From positions 1 to 27,670 of the forward strand of contig CAYRYU010000096.1 of NCBI GenBank assembly GCA_964428355.1: DNA of 27,670 nucleotides, written 5' to 3'. Within the stretch, counting starts at the first letter, position 1. Each line of letters opens with the position of its first letter. The translations under genes and the position numbers were made by a program. Positions 1-7,956 of the stretch are shown in pieces. The notes beneath the pieces are model-generated. The model saw only the letters and a list, made by a program, of their open reading frames with translations. It ran no database searches and was not told where the DNA came from. This DNA is from CAYRYU01 sp964428355 (GTDB taxonomy: Bacteria > Muiribacteriota > Ozemobacteria > Ozemobacterales > Ozemobacteraceae).

Positions 1-115
1 GACTGCGCCATCCTGGCTTTTCGGGCACATTCGCCCCGTCGTGGGGTTCGTGCCCTCAAGGACTGCGCCATCCTGGCTTTTCGGGCACATTCGCCCCGTC
101 GTGGGGTTCGTGCCC
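1..115. repeat. 60-bp tandem repeat with internal palindrome, at window edge
   Basis: Bases 1-55 are repeated exactly at 61-115, giving a period of 60 with a 5-base linker (tcaag). Each unit holds a hairpin: GGGCAC (23-28) pairs with GTGCCC (50-55), and inside it CCCC (34-37) pairs with GGGG (43-46). The period is a multiple of three, so on the minus strand the repeat stays open in the frame of the partial gene there, as a 20-residue unit GTNPTTGRMCPKSQDGAVLE. The identical stretch is 55 bases, the same length as the duplicated flanks of both N gaps. The copy number shown may therefore be set by the assembler rather than by the genome. Confidence 0.85.
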
Positions 116-1521
116 GGTTCCAGACCACCTGGCCGGTTCTTCCAGATGGAGATGGCGAATTCGCATCCCATTTTGTGAGCCTTGACGTCCTGTTTCAGCC
201 CACCCAGGACTGAATCGAGGGTGGATTGGGATTTCTGGGCAAACCGGAGATTTGTGGGAAGGGTGTAAAGCTCGTATGCTTTCCCGAGGTTGCCGATTAC
301 GAACCTGGCGGTTTCGGGTTTGTGGCCCTTTTTCAACAGGGACCAGGTCACGAAAACCTCCGACCAGAAATGGTAGCACCGGGGATCGTCGCTCTTCCAT
401 CCTTCGGGGTAGGCAAAAAGGAAGGTCCCGTCAGGTTGCCTGGTCAGGAGGTTGAGTTCCTGAACGAGGAAGAAGTTCGAGGAGGTCCTGATCAGGGGGG
501 CGACCAGGGGGAACTGGGACTCCCGGGTCGGGCAACGGGGGAGGATCGTCTTGACCAGCGTGCGATGCTGGGTGGTGAAGACTCCGAGCAACTCTACGGC
601 ATCGTCGATACTTCCATCGCAAACGCGGAGGGCACAACGCCAGAGATCGGGGCAGGAAGGTCCTTCCGCCGGGGGGAGATACCCCGCCCCCGACTTTCTG
701 CGGCTCTTGATAAGGGGTTTCCAGCACTTGATCAGCGAATCGTATAGGTCGAGGATCCTTCGCCCGACAACGGGATCGGCAAGGCGCGCGATGGCATGGT
801 TCGTGAAGATGGCCGCGGTCAGGTCTTCGATTCCGAGAAGGCGCAAGGTGTCGGATACGGCACGCCCCTTTTCCCCAGGGATTTTCATCAGTGGTACGAG
901 CATGGCCTTGACCAGGGGAGGCGGTTCCTTGCCGGGTCGGGGGGAATGGGGCTGACGCAACCAGTGGATCTGGCTGACCATCATGTGGTAGTCGGAAAAG
1001 AGCCGACGGGCGAACATGTGCTTGGAAAGATCGGAACCGTCCGAGGTCAGCTTCTTGATCAGGACGCTCGAGCAGTGGGAATGGATGAAGAAATCGAGGG
1101 TAAGATAACCGTTCGACGCTCCCTGGCGCTTGTCGGGGGAGGTTTTCCAGAGGGCGACGAGAAGGTCCGTGAAATCGGGCCTTTTCCCGTCTACACCCGG
1201 AGGAAGGCTCTTCAGGAATCTTTCTCCAGAAACGCTGAACGCATGGAGGTTCTCCACCTCCGACATGTACTTACCTTCGACGTTGAAATATCCGGTCTGG
1301 AAAGTGGCGAAGAGGGGCGGAAGAGGAGTGGGCAGCATCGCGGGATCGAGCTTTCCGAGTGCGGCCAAGCCGCGTTCGAGCTTCGCGGCTTCCTGCTTGA
1401 GATTGCGCTCGACCGAATCAACTGAAAGGGGAGTCGCCAGACCTGCGAGACTCCCGACCAGCAGAAAGACCGCGCACAACCGAAGAGCGCCCGGAAAACT
1501 TCTGTTCAGCGACATGGTCAT
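1..1521 (-). CDS. Secreted protein of unknown function, C-terminus beyond the window
   Basis: This frame is open for 507 codons from ATG at 1521 to the window edge without a stop, so the gene is partial at its 3' end. The ATG overlaps the TGA of the upstream protease gene as ATGA (1521-1518), which suggests translational coupling; a second ATG lies at 1515. The N-terminus looks like a Sec signal peptide: Met-Thr-Met-Ser-Leu-Asn-Arg, then a hydrophobic stretch (ALRLCAVFLLVGSLAGLA), so the product is probably exported. The mature part is a mixed alpha-helical sequence with scattered cysteines (for example near SHCSS and RCALRVCDG) and a charged segment at about residues 35-50. I recognise no family. 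The last about 38 codons are the in-frame 20-residue tandem repeat, unlike the preceding sequence in composition. It may be a real repeat tail or a repeat element that has invaded the gene end. Co-transcription with a secreted protease suggests a partner, substrate or co-factor role, which is inference only. Confidence 0.8.
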   Translation of the reverse strand, partial: MTMSLNRSFPGALRLCAVFLLVGSLAGLATPLSVDSVERNLKQEAAKLERGLAALGKLDPAMLPTPLPPLFATFQTGYFNVEGKYMSEVENLHAFSVSGERFLKSLPPGVDGKRPDFTDLLVALWKTSPDKRQGASNGYLTLDFFIHSHCSSVLIKKLTSDGSDLSKHMFARRLFSDYHMMVSQIHWLRQPHSPRPGKEPPPLVKAMLVPLMKIPGEKGRAVSDTLRLLGIEDLTAAIFTNHAIARLADPVVGRRILDLYDSLIKCWKPLIKSRRKSGAGYLPPAEGPSCPDLWRCALRVCDGSIDDAVELLGVFTTQHRTLVKTILPRCPTRESQFPLVAPLIRTSSNFFLVQELNLLTRQPDGTFLFAYPEGWKSDDPRCYHFWSEVFVTWSLLKKGHKPETARFVIGNLGKAYELYTLPTNLRFAQKSQSTLDSVLGGLKQDVKAHKMGCEFAISIWKNRPGGLEPGTNPTTGRMCPKSQDGAVLEGTNPTTGRMCPKSQDGAV

Positions 1522-3878
1522 TTCCCGTAGATTCCGATCGCCATCTTGTAGCGATCCCGGATCTGAGTGAATTCCGTCAGACGGCTCTTGGCGAGGCTCT
1601 GGTTCCCGGAGTTGGCCGCCGAGACGTAATCCTTGTAGGCTTTTTCGTACTGGTCATGGATGGCCCGCAGATTGGGATTCATCGAATCATAGGGAATATT
1701 GTCGATCGACGAATCGAGTCGAAGCGCGGCGGGGTTCGTCCCTCCCGAGTATGCGGATGTTGAGAGAGTCTGGCCACTCGAACTTGGAGTATTGGGGATT
1801 CCCGGAACCGGCACGTTCGTGGCCGCGGTCTTGTTCTTGTCGCGCCCGAAGAGCTTCGCTATCCCGGTGAAGATCTTTTCCCCGATGATGCCTCCGATCA
1901 TTCCGCCCAGCATCGTTCCGATGTAGGGGATGGGAATCATCGACCCAAGGATTGCGCCAACGGTCGACCCCACGGTCTGCCCCGCGATCGCGACCGGATC
2001 GAGGTTCTTGAAGGCTTCCTTGAGACTCAGACCGCTTCCGAGGTTGCTTCCGAACTGGCCGCCCGCGATCGACATGAAAGTCGGAATGAGGGAGCCTGCA
2101 AGTGCCCCGACTATCGGAATGGGAACGAAGGTCTGGATCAAGGGGGCGATGACATGCCCGGTGGCTGCGCCAAGCGTTGAGCCGAGAACGTTCCCGACGA
2201 ACTGGGTCGAGGCGACCGTTTTGACAGCGTCCTTGAGGCTCACCTTCTGGCCGTTCATGATCTGGCTGGCCAGGTTGATCGCGATCGAGGTTCCCGCGGT
2301 GATGGCGATGTTCTTAACGCTCAGGGACTGCTTCACCGAATCGACTGCCTTGTCGAGGCCGACCCCGATGGCTTTCTTCCCTTTCAGGATCGTCTCACTC
2401 AGCTTGATTTTGCCGTATTGTTTTCCGGTCTCGTCGGAATAGGAAGCGGAGTAAGCTCCTTCGCCGTTGGAACCCCCGACGGCCCTGTCGATCTGCCCGT
2501 CGACGACGGTCTGTTTGTAGACCTCGTCCTTCCACTGGTTGTAGTTGTCGAGCTTGGCCTGGTATTCCTGTTTCAGTTGCGCCCTCACATCGGGAGAATC
2601 GGCGCTGAGGTAGGCCTGTTCCGCGTCGAAAACCTCTTTGTATTTCGCCGTCGCATTCGAATCGACCGTGGTGTATTTGGTGTTCTCGAGGAACTGCTGG
2701 ATGACACGGCTTCGGTCTTCAGGATACTTTTCGATGTAGCTCTTGACGAAATCCCTGTAGGTCTGGGGTTTGGAATCGTTGAAAACCGTCAGAACCTTCT
2801 CGTAGGAAGACTGGATCTTGTAATCCGTCAGCATCTTGTAGAAGAGGGATGCGTTGACCCCCTCCGTCGACAGCTGTTGGGCGCCGGTTTTCAAAATTCC
2901 GTCGTTAACCCCGTCGACGACTTCCTGGTTCTTGAAGATGTACTTGTTCTCGGCGATGTTCTTCTGGCTCTGGATACGCCAGGAACTGGTGTCATTGAGG
3001 TTGTCCTTGTTGGCAAGGGTTTCGAACGCCTCGGCCCATCCTTCCGAGATGGCGAAGCCTTCGTCCGTGATCGAATCCTTGGAATGGGAGCCGGCATATC
3101 CCGTCTTGGGGTAATTGGGAGTTTCGTAGGTCTGGTCCATGACCATGTGGCCGACTTCGTGGGCAATTACCGAAGAGGCGGCGGCACTGTTTCCGCTGGA
3201 GGCGAAGACCTCGCTGTTGCCGGGCACCACGACCCGGTTGGCGTTGGAGTTGTCCCGGTAGCTGATCTGGCCGTTGCTCCCCTGTTCCGCCAGGACGAAC
3301 CCCTTTGGATCGTGGTAGATCGTCCCGCTGTCGCCCACCTCGAGGTAGATGGGTTTTTTCAGGTCGCTGACCAACCACGCGGTAAGGCTGGGGTCTTTCG
3401 TCCCGGAGTTCAGTTCTTTCGAAAGGGACTGGATTTTCATGTCCCGGGCTTCGATCTGCATCGCCAGGACCTTCTGGAGGCCCGTGTTCTGCTCGATGCA
3501 GTCCTTCATCGCCGAATACCGGGAATCGGTGGAAGGAAGTTCCTTCAGGACCGGAAGCGTCGTTCCAAGGATACCCTTCGACTGGACGCTATGGCTTTCC
3601 CCTTCGACCGGGGTGACGATCTTGATCTGCGTCCGGCCGGCCTCGGAAGGAAGGCTCTGGTAATAGACGGCCTGGGTCGATTCGTCCTTGACGTAGTATT
3701 TCCCAGAGGCGGGGTCATAGCTGGGAGCCACGACCTGGGTGACGTTGCCCGAGTCGTCCCGGACGACATACCGGACGCCGTTTTTCGTCAGCTCGAAATC
3801 CGCGGACCCGAAGGCGGAAAAACTCAGAAAAAGGATCGCCGCGGTCAATAGAATTCGTTTCAATACAACGTGTTTCAT
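1518..3878 (-). CDS. Secreted HExxH zinc metalloprotease with glycine-zipper C-terminal region
   Basis: A 786-residue protein. I chose ATG 3878 because an AGGAGGT-type ribosome site (complement of 3886-3891) lies 7 nt upstream; a TTG 18 bases further out is open but less likely. The N-terminus is a signal peptide (MKHVVLKR, then a hydrophobic core ending near SAFGSA). HEVGH at residues 240-244 is a zincin active site. SEGWAEAFE (278-286) supplies candidate third-ligand glutamates about 35 residues later, as in gluzincins. A charged helical stretch follows (about 380-460). Residues about 524-676 are rich in Gly and Ala with small-xxx-small spacing. They include two similar units, VPIPIVGALAGSLIP and IPIPYIGTMLGGMIGG, resembling glycine-zipper membrane-inserting segments. 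The last 50 residues look coiled-coil. Zinc-protease function is well supported by motif; the substrate and the role of the zipper part are unknown. It is transcribed from the promoter at 3914-3942 and coupled to the downstream secreted-protein gene. Confidence 0.85.
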   Translation of the reverse strand: MKHVVLKRILLTAAILFLSFSAFGSADFELTKNGVRYVVRDDSGNVTQVVAPSYDPASGKYYVKDESTQAVYYQSLPSEAGRTQIKIVTPVEGESHSVQSKGILGTTLPVLKELPSTDSRYSAMKDCIEQNTGLQKVLAMQIEARDMKIQSLSKELNSGTKDPSLTAWLVSDLKKPIYLEVGDSGTIYHDPKGFVLAEQGSNGQISYRDNSNANRVVVPGNSEVFASSGNSAAASSVIAHEVGHMVMDQTYETPNYPKTGYAGSHSKDSITDEGFAISEGWAEAFETLANKDNLNDTSSWRIQSQKNIAENKYIFKNQEVVDGVNDGILKTGAQQLSTEGVNASLFYKMLTDYKIQSSYEKVLTVFNDSKPQTYRDFVKSYIEKYPEDRSRVIQQFLENTKYTTVDSNATAKYKEVFDAEQAYLSADSPDVRAQLKQEYQAKLDNYNQWKDEVYKQTVVDGQIDRAVGGSNGEGAYSASYSDETGKQYGKIKLSETILKGKKAIGVGLDKAVDSVKQSLSVKNIAITAGTSIAINLASQIMNGQKVSLKDAVKTVASTQFVGNVLGSTLGAATGHVIAPLIQTFVPIPIVGALAGSLIPTFMSIAGGQFGSNLGSGLSLKEAFKNLDPVAIAGQTVGSTVGAILGSMIPIPYIGTMLGGMIGGIIGEKIFTGIAKLFGRDKNKTAATNVPVPGIPNTPSSSGQTLSTSAYSGGTNPAALRLDSSIDNIPYDSMNPNLRAIHDQYEKAYKDYVSAANSGNQSLAKSRLTEFTQIRDRYKMAIGIYGK

Positions 3879-3913
3879 GAGAAACACCTCCGGCAAGGCC
3901 AGAATTTTTCTTA

Positions 3914-3942
3914 ATTATACCCATGGGTCTCCAACCCCACAA
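3914..3942 (-). promoter_or_regulatory. Sigma70-type promoter for the HExxH protease unit
   Basis: Read on the minus strand this is TTGTGG (3942-3937), a 17-bp spacer, then a perfect TATAAT (3919-3914). The start of transcription would fall near 3907, giving a leader of about 29 nt that contains the ribosome site. The spacer holds a perfect 10-bp palindrome, ACCCATGGGT (3919-3928), which could be an operator. It is the best consensus promoter in the window. Confidence 0.75.
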
Positions 3943-4031
3943 GGGCTTGCCCGAAAAAGGTTTTGGAGGTCCCGCCACACGCCGGAGGTGTACCCCGACC
4001 CCGGAAGGTTTTTTTGCATAAGCGTTCCCCC

Positions 4032-4135
4032 CGGCAATGCCGATAATGTTCCAGGAACATGTCTGCCCTTGGCAGCATCATATCCGGAATGTCCGGATCG
4101 GGTGGGCGGGAGGGAGACGAACCGGGCTCAGCCCG
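4032..4135 (+). promoter_or_regulatory. Leader with five consecutive short inverted repeats
   Basis: Five perfect inverted repeats occur within 104 bases upstream of the FlgD-tailed protease gene: CGGCA-a-TGCCG (4032-4042), ATGTTCC-a-GGAACAT (4046-4060), CTGCC-ctt-GGCAG (4063-4075), ATCCGGA-atg-TCCGGAT (4082-4098) and CGGGC-tca-GCCCG (4123-4135). The first two have a single central base, as protein-binding operators often do. The other three could form RNA hairpins. I see no convincing -35/-10 pair on the plus strand here and no match to a riboswitch class I know. The whole 3879-4160 intergenic stretch otherwise holds only the minus-strand promoter and a T-run (4009-4015) without a stem. Confidence 0.55.
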
Positions 4136-4160
4136 TGATGAAGATGGCTTAGGTGTCGAA

Positions 4161-7100
4161 ATGAAAATGGCAAACAAATGGTTGAAGAGAACCGGGCTTC
4201 TGCTGTTGGCCTCGCTTTCCCTCCTTTCGGGGGCGGCGTATGGAATCGACAACCCCATATCGCCCGCCATCCGGCATGCGGCGGTAGCCCAGGCAAAGCG
4301 CGCGAGATCGGGCGGAGAGGTCTGCGTAACCTCTCTATTGAAGGGGTCTCTCCCGACGATTCCGATGACGAATCTGAAGGTGAAGGGGACCCAGGGAATC
4401 ATGGGCAACATCAGCCTGGTAGTCGGGGGCAGGAATTTCACGGCCGCCGACGTCGATGAAGCGGCAGTTCCCTTCTATACTTTCAATGCCCTCGGCCTCG
4501 AGCCGCTCCTGCACGACGGCGGCGAATGGGTTGGAACGGGCGGAAACACCGACGCGGACGACGGCCAGAACAGTTTCGGGAACACCTGGGCTGGCGAGTT
4601 TTACGATCTGGACAAAAACAACCATTATCCCAAAGCGATCCTGAGATACATCGGGAGCCATTGTTACATTTTCGTGCCTCCGATGTTCTTCCCGACTCTT
4701 CCCAGAGGAATCTCGAGCACCGAAGATACCACACCGGCCCCCGATCCCTCATGGGGAATGTACTGGCCGGACACCCAGGGTTGGGGCGGCGATCTCTACT
4801 ATTATGCGGTCGCCACGGGAGTGAAAACCCTCGACCCTCGCTTCGTTCTGGGCGCAGACAAGAACCTTGCCCGGCTCAAGCTGAAGGAGTTCGCGGACGA
4901 GTTCGACTCCAACATCTACCCGAAGATGAGAGAGTATTTCGGCACCGAACCGGACGTCGATTCCGATGCCAAGGTTTTCATCCTTCTGGATGATATCCGC
5001 GATGGAGCGGGAAGTTTCCGGGGCTATTTCTGGGCGGGAAACCAATACTCCCGCTCCGTGCAGGCCGCCAGCAACGAGAAGGAACTGCTCTACATCGACC
5101 TTTTCCCGACGTTCCTTATGGACCCCAAACAGGGCTACCGGACCACGGCTCACGAGTTCACTCACATGATCCATTTCAACGAAGGAACGCAGGTAGTCAA
5201 CAACGTCCTGGTCGAGGAGGAGCGCTGGCTCGAGGAGGGGTTCACGCAGTATGCCTCCTACCTCTATGACAAGAGCCACACCACCAACGTCGACGAGTTC
5301 ATAAAGGACCCCGACACGATCCTGGTGGAGCCGCGGGTAGACGTCTGGCTCGGGAACGATCCCTTCGCGAACTACGGGGCAAGCTATCTTTTCATGTTCT
5401 ACCTGATGGAACACTACGGAGGCTCGAACGGGGCCACTTTCATGAGAAACCTGGTCAAGAACAAGAATGTCGGGGTGAAATCCGTCAACGACTCCCTGAA
5501 GGGTTTCAGCACTGATATGGAGCAGGTTTTCGGGGATTGGGCAATCGCCAACTTCATCGACAAGGAAAGGAAGCTCGACCAGAGCTCCCTGAACGACGGA
5601 AAATGGGGATACGCGATCGACAACGATTACGACACGACCAACAACATGGGCGTCAATCAAAGTCTCCCGGTCAAGTTCTCCGAGCAGGTCTACCTCGCCG
5701 CGACCGGGATGGCGCGGTCCGCGAATGTCCACCCCTGGGCGGCCGATTACATCCAGATTTCGGGAAGCACCGGCAACCTGAACCTCGGTTTCGACGGAGA
5801 CGACCGCACGACCTTCAAGCTCGCTGTGATCAAGAGAGGCCCGCAGGTGGACCCCACCGTCGAGTACATGTATCTCAACGAGAAGCAGGCGGGAAACCTG
5901 CTGATACAGAACTATGGGGCGGGGAACACCTATGAGAACCTGGTCCTGGTCCCGATGGTTATTGCGAACGCCAACTACGAGAAGATGAACTACGTCTACT
6001 CAGGCAGCTTCTCCGACTTGAAGGTTGCGGTTTTCCCCAACCCCATCTATGAGAATTATCTCCACATCGTCGTCCGGACGAACGACAAGTTTTCTGCGAC
6101 CCCAAGGGTCCAGATGACATTCAACGGACAGCAGGGTTACCTCACGATGAACCCGGTCAACGACAGCACCTACATCACCAATTATACGCTCACGGACAGC
6201 GGGGAAGGCACGGTCGAGGCTTTCGGGACGAACTCCAACGGGACAATCATGGCGAACACCCTGAAGTTCTCCGCCGTCTATTACCCCGCCAAGAGCTCGG
6301 GGCTCCTGATGTCGTCCTTCGCCGAGCTCGCGATCCCGGAGGGTGCAACGAAGATGCCGGGGTATTCGATCCTTTCGATCTCATCGAACCAGGATTCCTT
6401 TGACGGCCTGATGAAGCTCACTTCCACGATCGATGTGGGGATCCCCGACGCCAGGACGGCGGTTCCGCTGAAGATCAGCATTCCATCGAAGGAAGGCAGC
6501 CGGATCACGGGGGAAAAACCCGGCCTGTTCGAGGTTACCACAACCGGCCCGAAGTACCTGGGACCCGCCCAGATCGTTGATGGAAAGATCACGGGCTCGA
6601 TCGATACATCCGCGAGCGTGTTCGCCGCGATCGACATGTTCGCCCCGGTCCTGGATCACCAGGGTGAGAGCCAGGGCAAGGGTGTCACCTCGATCAAGGT
6701 GACCGAAAAGGGATCGGGGATCGACACCGGGTCGATCTCGGTGAGTTACAAGGGAGCTCCGCTTCCCGTTTCATTCGATTCCGCCAACTCGCGGCTCCTG
6801 GTCCAGGCGAAAGACCTCCTGGATGGGGAATACCCGCTCGACGTTTCGGTCTCCGACAAGCTGGGAAACACCACCAAAGCCCAGATCTGGGCGGATGTCT
6901 CAGGCTCCTTTTCACAGGCGCAGATCGTAACCTACCCCAACCCGGCCCGAACCTTTGCCACAATCCGGGCGGCCTTCGCGGGGCCGGATTCGGGGAAACT
7001 CCAGGTCCAGGCGACCGTGAGGGACACCGCGGGGGACGAGGTTTTCTGGACCGCTCTCAGGCACCAGGGCGGTGGGTTGTATGAAGCAAGCTGGAATCTG

Positions 7101-7211
7101 ACGAACCAGGATGGAAAGGCCGTGTCGAACGGCGTCTACTATGTCGAAGTCGAAGCCGGTTCTGCGCTCGGGGATGCCAAGGAGCGCCGGAAGATGGTGG
7201 TCCTGCGCTGA
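4161..7211 (+). CDS. Secreted zinc metalloprotease with FlgD-like C-terminal domain
   Basis: A 1016-residue exported protein. I chose ATG 4161 (AGGTG 5 nt upstream at 4151-4155) because it opens directly onto a signal peptide (MKMANKWLKR, a Leu-rich core, cut near GAAYG); longer in-frame starts add a non-hydrophobic leader. HEFTH at residues 331-335, followed by WLEEGFTQY with Glu 358/359, is the zinc site arrangement of M6/M30-type secreted peptidases. Preceding segments such as KVFILLDDIRDGAG also fit those families. Residues about 600-720 contain a FPNP motif and beta-rich sequence. Residues about 920-1016 form a FlgD/Ig-like tail with YPNPARTFATIR and NGVYYVEVEAG, a type common on secreted proteins of FCB-group and candidate-phylum bacteria. 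The stop lies 26 bases before the next gene's preferred start, so the two probably form an operon ending at the 7896-7938 terminator. The protease call is firm; substrate and surface attachment are not known. Confidence 0.88.
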   Translation: MKMANKWLKRTGLLLLASLSLLSGAAYGIDNPISPAIRHAAVAQAKRARSGGEVCVTSLLKGSLPTIPMTNLKVKGTQGIMGNISLVVGGRNFTAADVDEAAVPFYTFNALGLEPLLHDGGEWVGTGGNTDADDGQNSFGNTWAGEFYDLDKNNHYPKAILRYIGSHCYIFVPPMFFPTLPRGISSTEDTTPAPDPSWGMYWPDTQGWGGDLYYYAVATGVKTLDPRFVLGADKNLARLKLKEFADEFDSNIYPKMREYFGTEPDVDSDAKVFILLDDIRDGAGSFRGYFWAGNQYSRSVQAASNEKELLYIDLFPTFLMDPKQGYRTTAHEFTHMIHFNEGTQVVNNVLVEEERWLEEGFTQYASYLYDKSHTTNVDEFIKDPDTILVEPRVDVWLGNDPFANYGASYLFMFYLMEHYGGSNGATFMRNLVKNKNVGVKSVNDSLKGFSTDMEQVFGDWAIANFIDKERKLDQSSLNDGKWGYAIDNDYDTTNNMGVNQSLPVKFSEQVYLAATGMARSANVHPWAADYIQISGSTGNLNLGFDGDDRTTFKLAVIKRGPQVDPTVEYMYLNEKQAGNLLIQNYGAGNTYENLVLVPMVIANANYEKMNYVYSGSFSDLKVAVFPNPIYENYLHIVVRTNDKFSATPRVQMTFNGQQGYLTMNPVNDSTYITNYTLTDSGEGTVEAFGTNSNGTIMANTLKFSAVYYPAKSSGLLMSSFAELAIPEGATKMPGYSILSISSNQDSFDGLMKLTSTIDVGIPDARTAVPLKISIPSKEGSRITGEKPGLFEVTTTGPKYLGPAQIVDGKITGSIDTSASVFAAIDMFAPVLDHQGESQGKGVTSIKVTEKGSGIDTGSISVSYKGAPLPVSFDSANSRLLVQAKDLLDGEYPLDVSVSDKLGNTTKAQIWADVSGSFSQAQIVTYPNPARTFATIRAAFAGPDSGKLQVQATVRDTAGDEVFWTALRHQGGGLYEASWNLTNQDGKAVSNGVYYVEVEAGSALGDAKERRKMVVLR

Positions 7212-7237
7212 TGCGAAAGGACATTGAGGTGAAAGCC

Positions 7238-7855
7238 ATGAACAAACCGAAACTCAGTATTCTGCTCCTGGTCCTCCTCGCATTCCCCATGATCCAGAAC
7301 TGCGGTGGGGGCGGAGGAGGCGGGGGGACCAGCGACATCATCGTCGCGGACCAGCTCATAAACGACGGATGGGATAACATCAGCAACGGGGTATATGCCA
7401 CTGCCCAGACCAACTTCCAGCAGGCACTGGGAACTTCCCTGACCGATTCCCAGCGGGTGACCGCCCATTCCGGCTACGGTTGGGCGCTCGCCAAGAGCGG
7501 CAAGATCCTCGAAGCGATCCCCTATTTCGAGGTGGCCTCGGGGCTGGGTGACAAGGAAGCCACCGTCGGCCTCGCGGGAGCACTCATCTACCGGCACCAG
7601 ACTACAGCAGATTACATCAGGGCGGCGGAAATGCTTGGAAACATGCCTCCGGAAAGCTTCAGCCAGACCCACGCCGGACTCGGCCTCAAGGCATCGAAGG
7701 TTCATGCGCTCACCGCACTGGCATACGCCCTTTCCGGCGATTCCGCGCAGGCCAAAGTCTACATCAACAAGGCCGCGGCCCTCGACTCGACCTCCGTTGG
7801 AACCACCGTCGACCGGATCGACGAAGCATTCCAGCTTCTGGGCTGGAAAAACTGA
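7238..7855 (+). CDS. Small TPR-like probable lipoprotein
   Basis: A 205-residue protein from ATG 7238, preferred because GAGGTG lies 6 nt upstream and a signal peptide begins there; an ATG at 7211 overlapping the previous stop (TGATG) is the alternative. The hydrophobic core LSILLLVLLAFPMI ends in QNC followed by eight glycines. The Cys suggests lipidation with a flexible Gly tether. However, Asn before the Cys departs from the usual Ala/Gly/Ser lipobox, so lipidation is uncertain. The rest is helical, with TPR-like pairs (AHSGYGWALAKSGKILEAIPYFE and later ALAYALSGDSAQAKVYINKA, quoted in part). It probably acts at the envelope as a binding scaffold. It is co-directional with the upstream FlgD-tailed protease and is the last gene before a strong terminator, so the two may work together. 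No enzymatic motif is visible. Confidence 0.82.
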   Translation: MNKPKLSILLLVLLAFPMIQNCGGGGGGGGTSDIIVADQLINDGWDNISNGVYATAQTNFQQALGTSLTDSQRVTAHSGYGWALAKSGKILEAIPYFEVASGLGDKEATVGLAGALIYRHQTTADYIRAAEMLGNMPPESFSQTHAGLGLKASKVHALTALAYALSGDSAQAKVYINKAAALDSTSVGTTVDRIDEAFQLLGWKN

Positions 7856-7861
7856 TCGGGG

Positions 7862-7893
7862 GGGGACACGTGTCCCCGGGGACACGTGTCCCC
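7862..7893. repeat. Two abutting copies of a 16-bp perfect palindrome
   Basis: GGGGACACGTGTCCCC occurs at 7862-7877 and again at 7878-7893 with no spacer, so the whole 32 bp is also a perfect palindrome. It lies 6 bases after the lipoprotein stop and just before a terminator. Similar GGGGACA/TGTCCCC ends are known from REP-type repeats mobilised by RAYT (IS200-like) transposases. No transposase is present in the window. Confidence 0.8.
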
Positions 7894-7895
7894 TG

Positions 7896-7938
7896 AAAAA
7901 ATCCCTGGGAAGAGAAGTTCTCTTCGGGAGGGATTTTT
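7896..7938 (+). terminator. Rho-independent terminator after the protease-lipoprotein unit
   Basis: AAAAATCCCT pairs with AGGGATTTTT as the outer stem. After a small internal mismatch, GAAGAG pairs with CTCTTC around an AAGTT loop. The 3' arm ends in a run of five T. The A-run on the 5' side makes it potentially bidirectional. It separates the unit at 4161-7855 from the giant TPR gene, whose start lies 18 bases further on. Confidence 0.85.
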
Positions 7939-7956
7939 GATATCATCGATTCCGCT

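Noticed and set aside
1..115. CRISPR array
   Set aside because: There are only two copies with a 5-base linker, no variable spacers and no cas genes.
546..555. Novel metal site in the helicase (residue numbers: C546, C549, C555, H560)
   Set aside because: A Cys/His cluster at this place is usual in bacterial Ski2/HelY-type helicases, so it is not a new feature.
2418..3851. 477-codon open frame on the plus strand
   Set aside because: It is antisense to the metalloprotease gene, which has a signal peptide, active site, promoter and ribosome site. Long antisense frames are expected in GC-rich coding DNA.
4009..4015. T-run as a terminator
   Set aside because: The preceding bases do not form a convincing stem directly before the run.
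4059..4160. Upstream in-frame start for the FlgD-tailed protease
   Set aside because: It would put 34 non-hydrophobic residues before the signal peptide and would lie inside the inverted-repeat leader; ATG 4161 is better.
4749..5732. 327-codon open frame on the minus strand
   Set aside because: It lies entirely antisense to the HEFTH protease domain and shows no motif or ribosome site.
7918..7946. Promoter of the giant TPR gene
   Set aside because: TTCTCT-17-TATCAT is only a partial match and overlaps the terminator; it is mentioned with the gene but not called as a feature.
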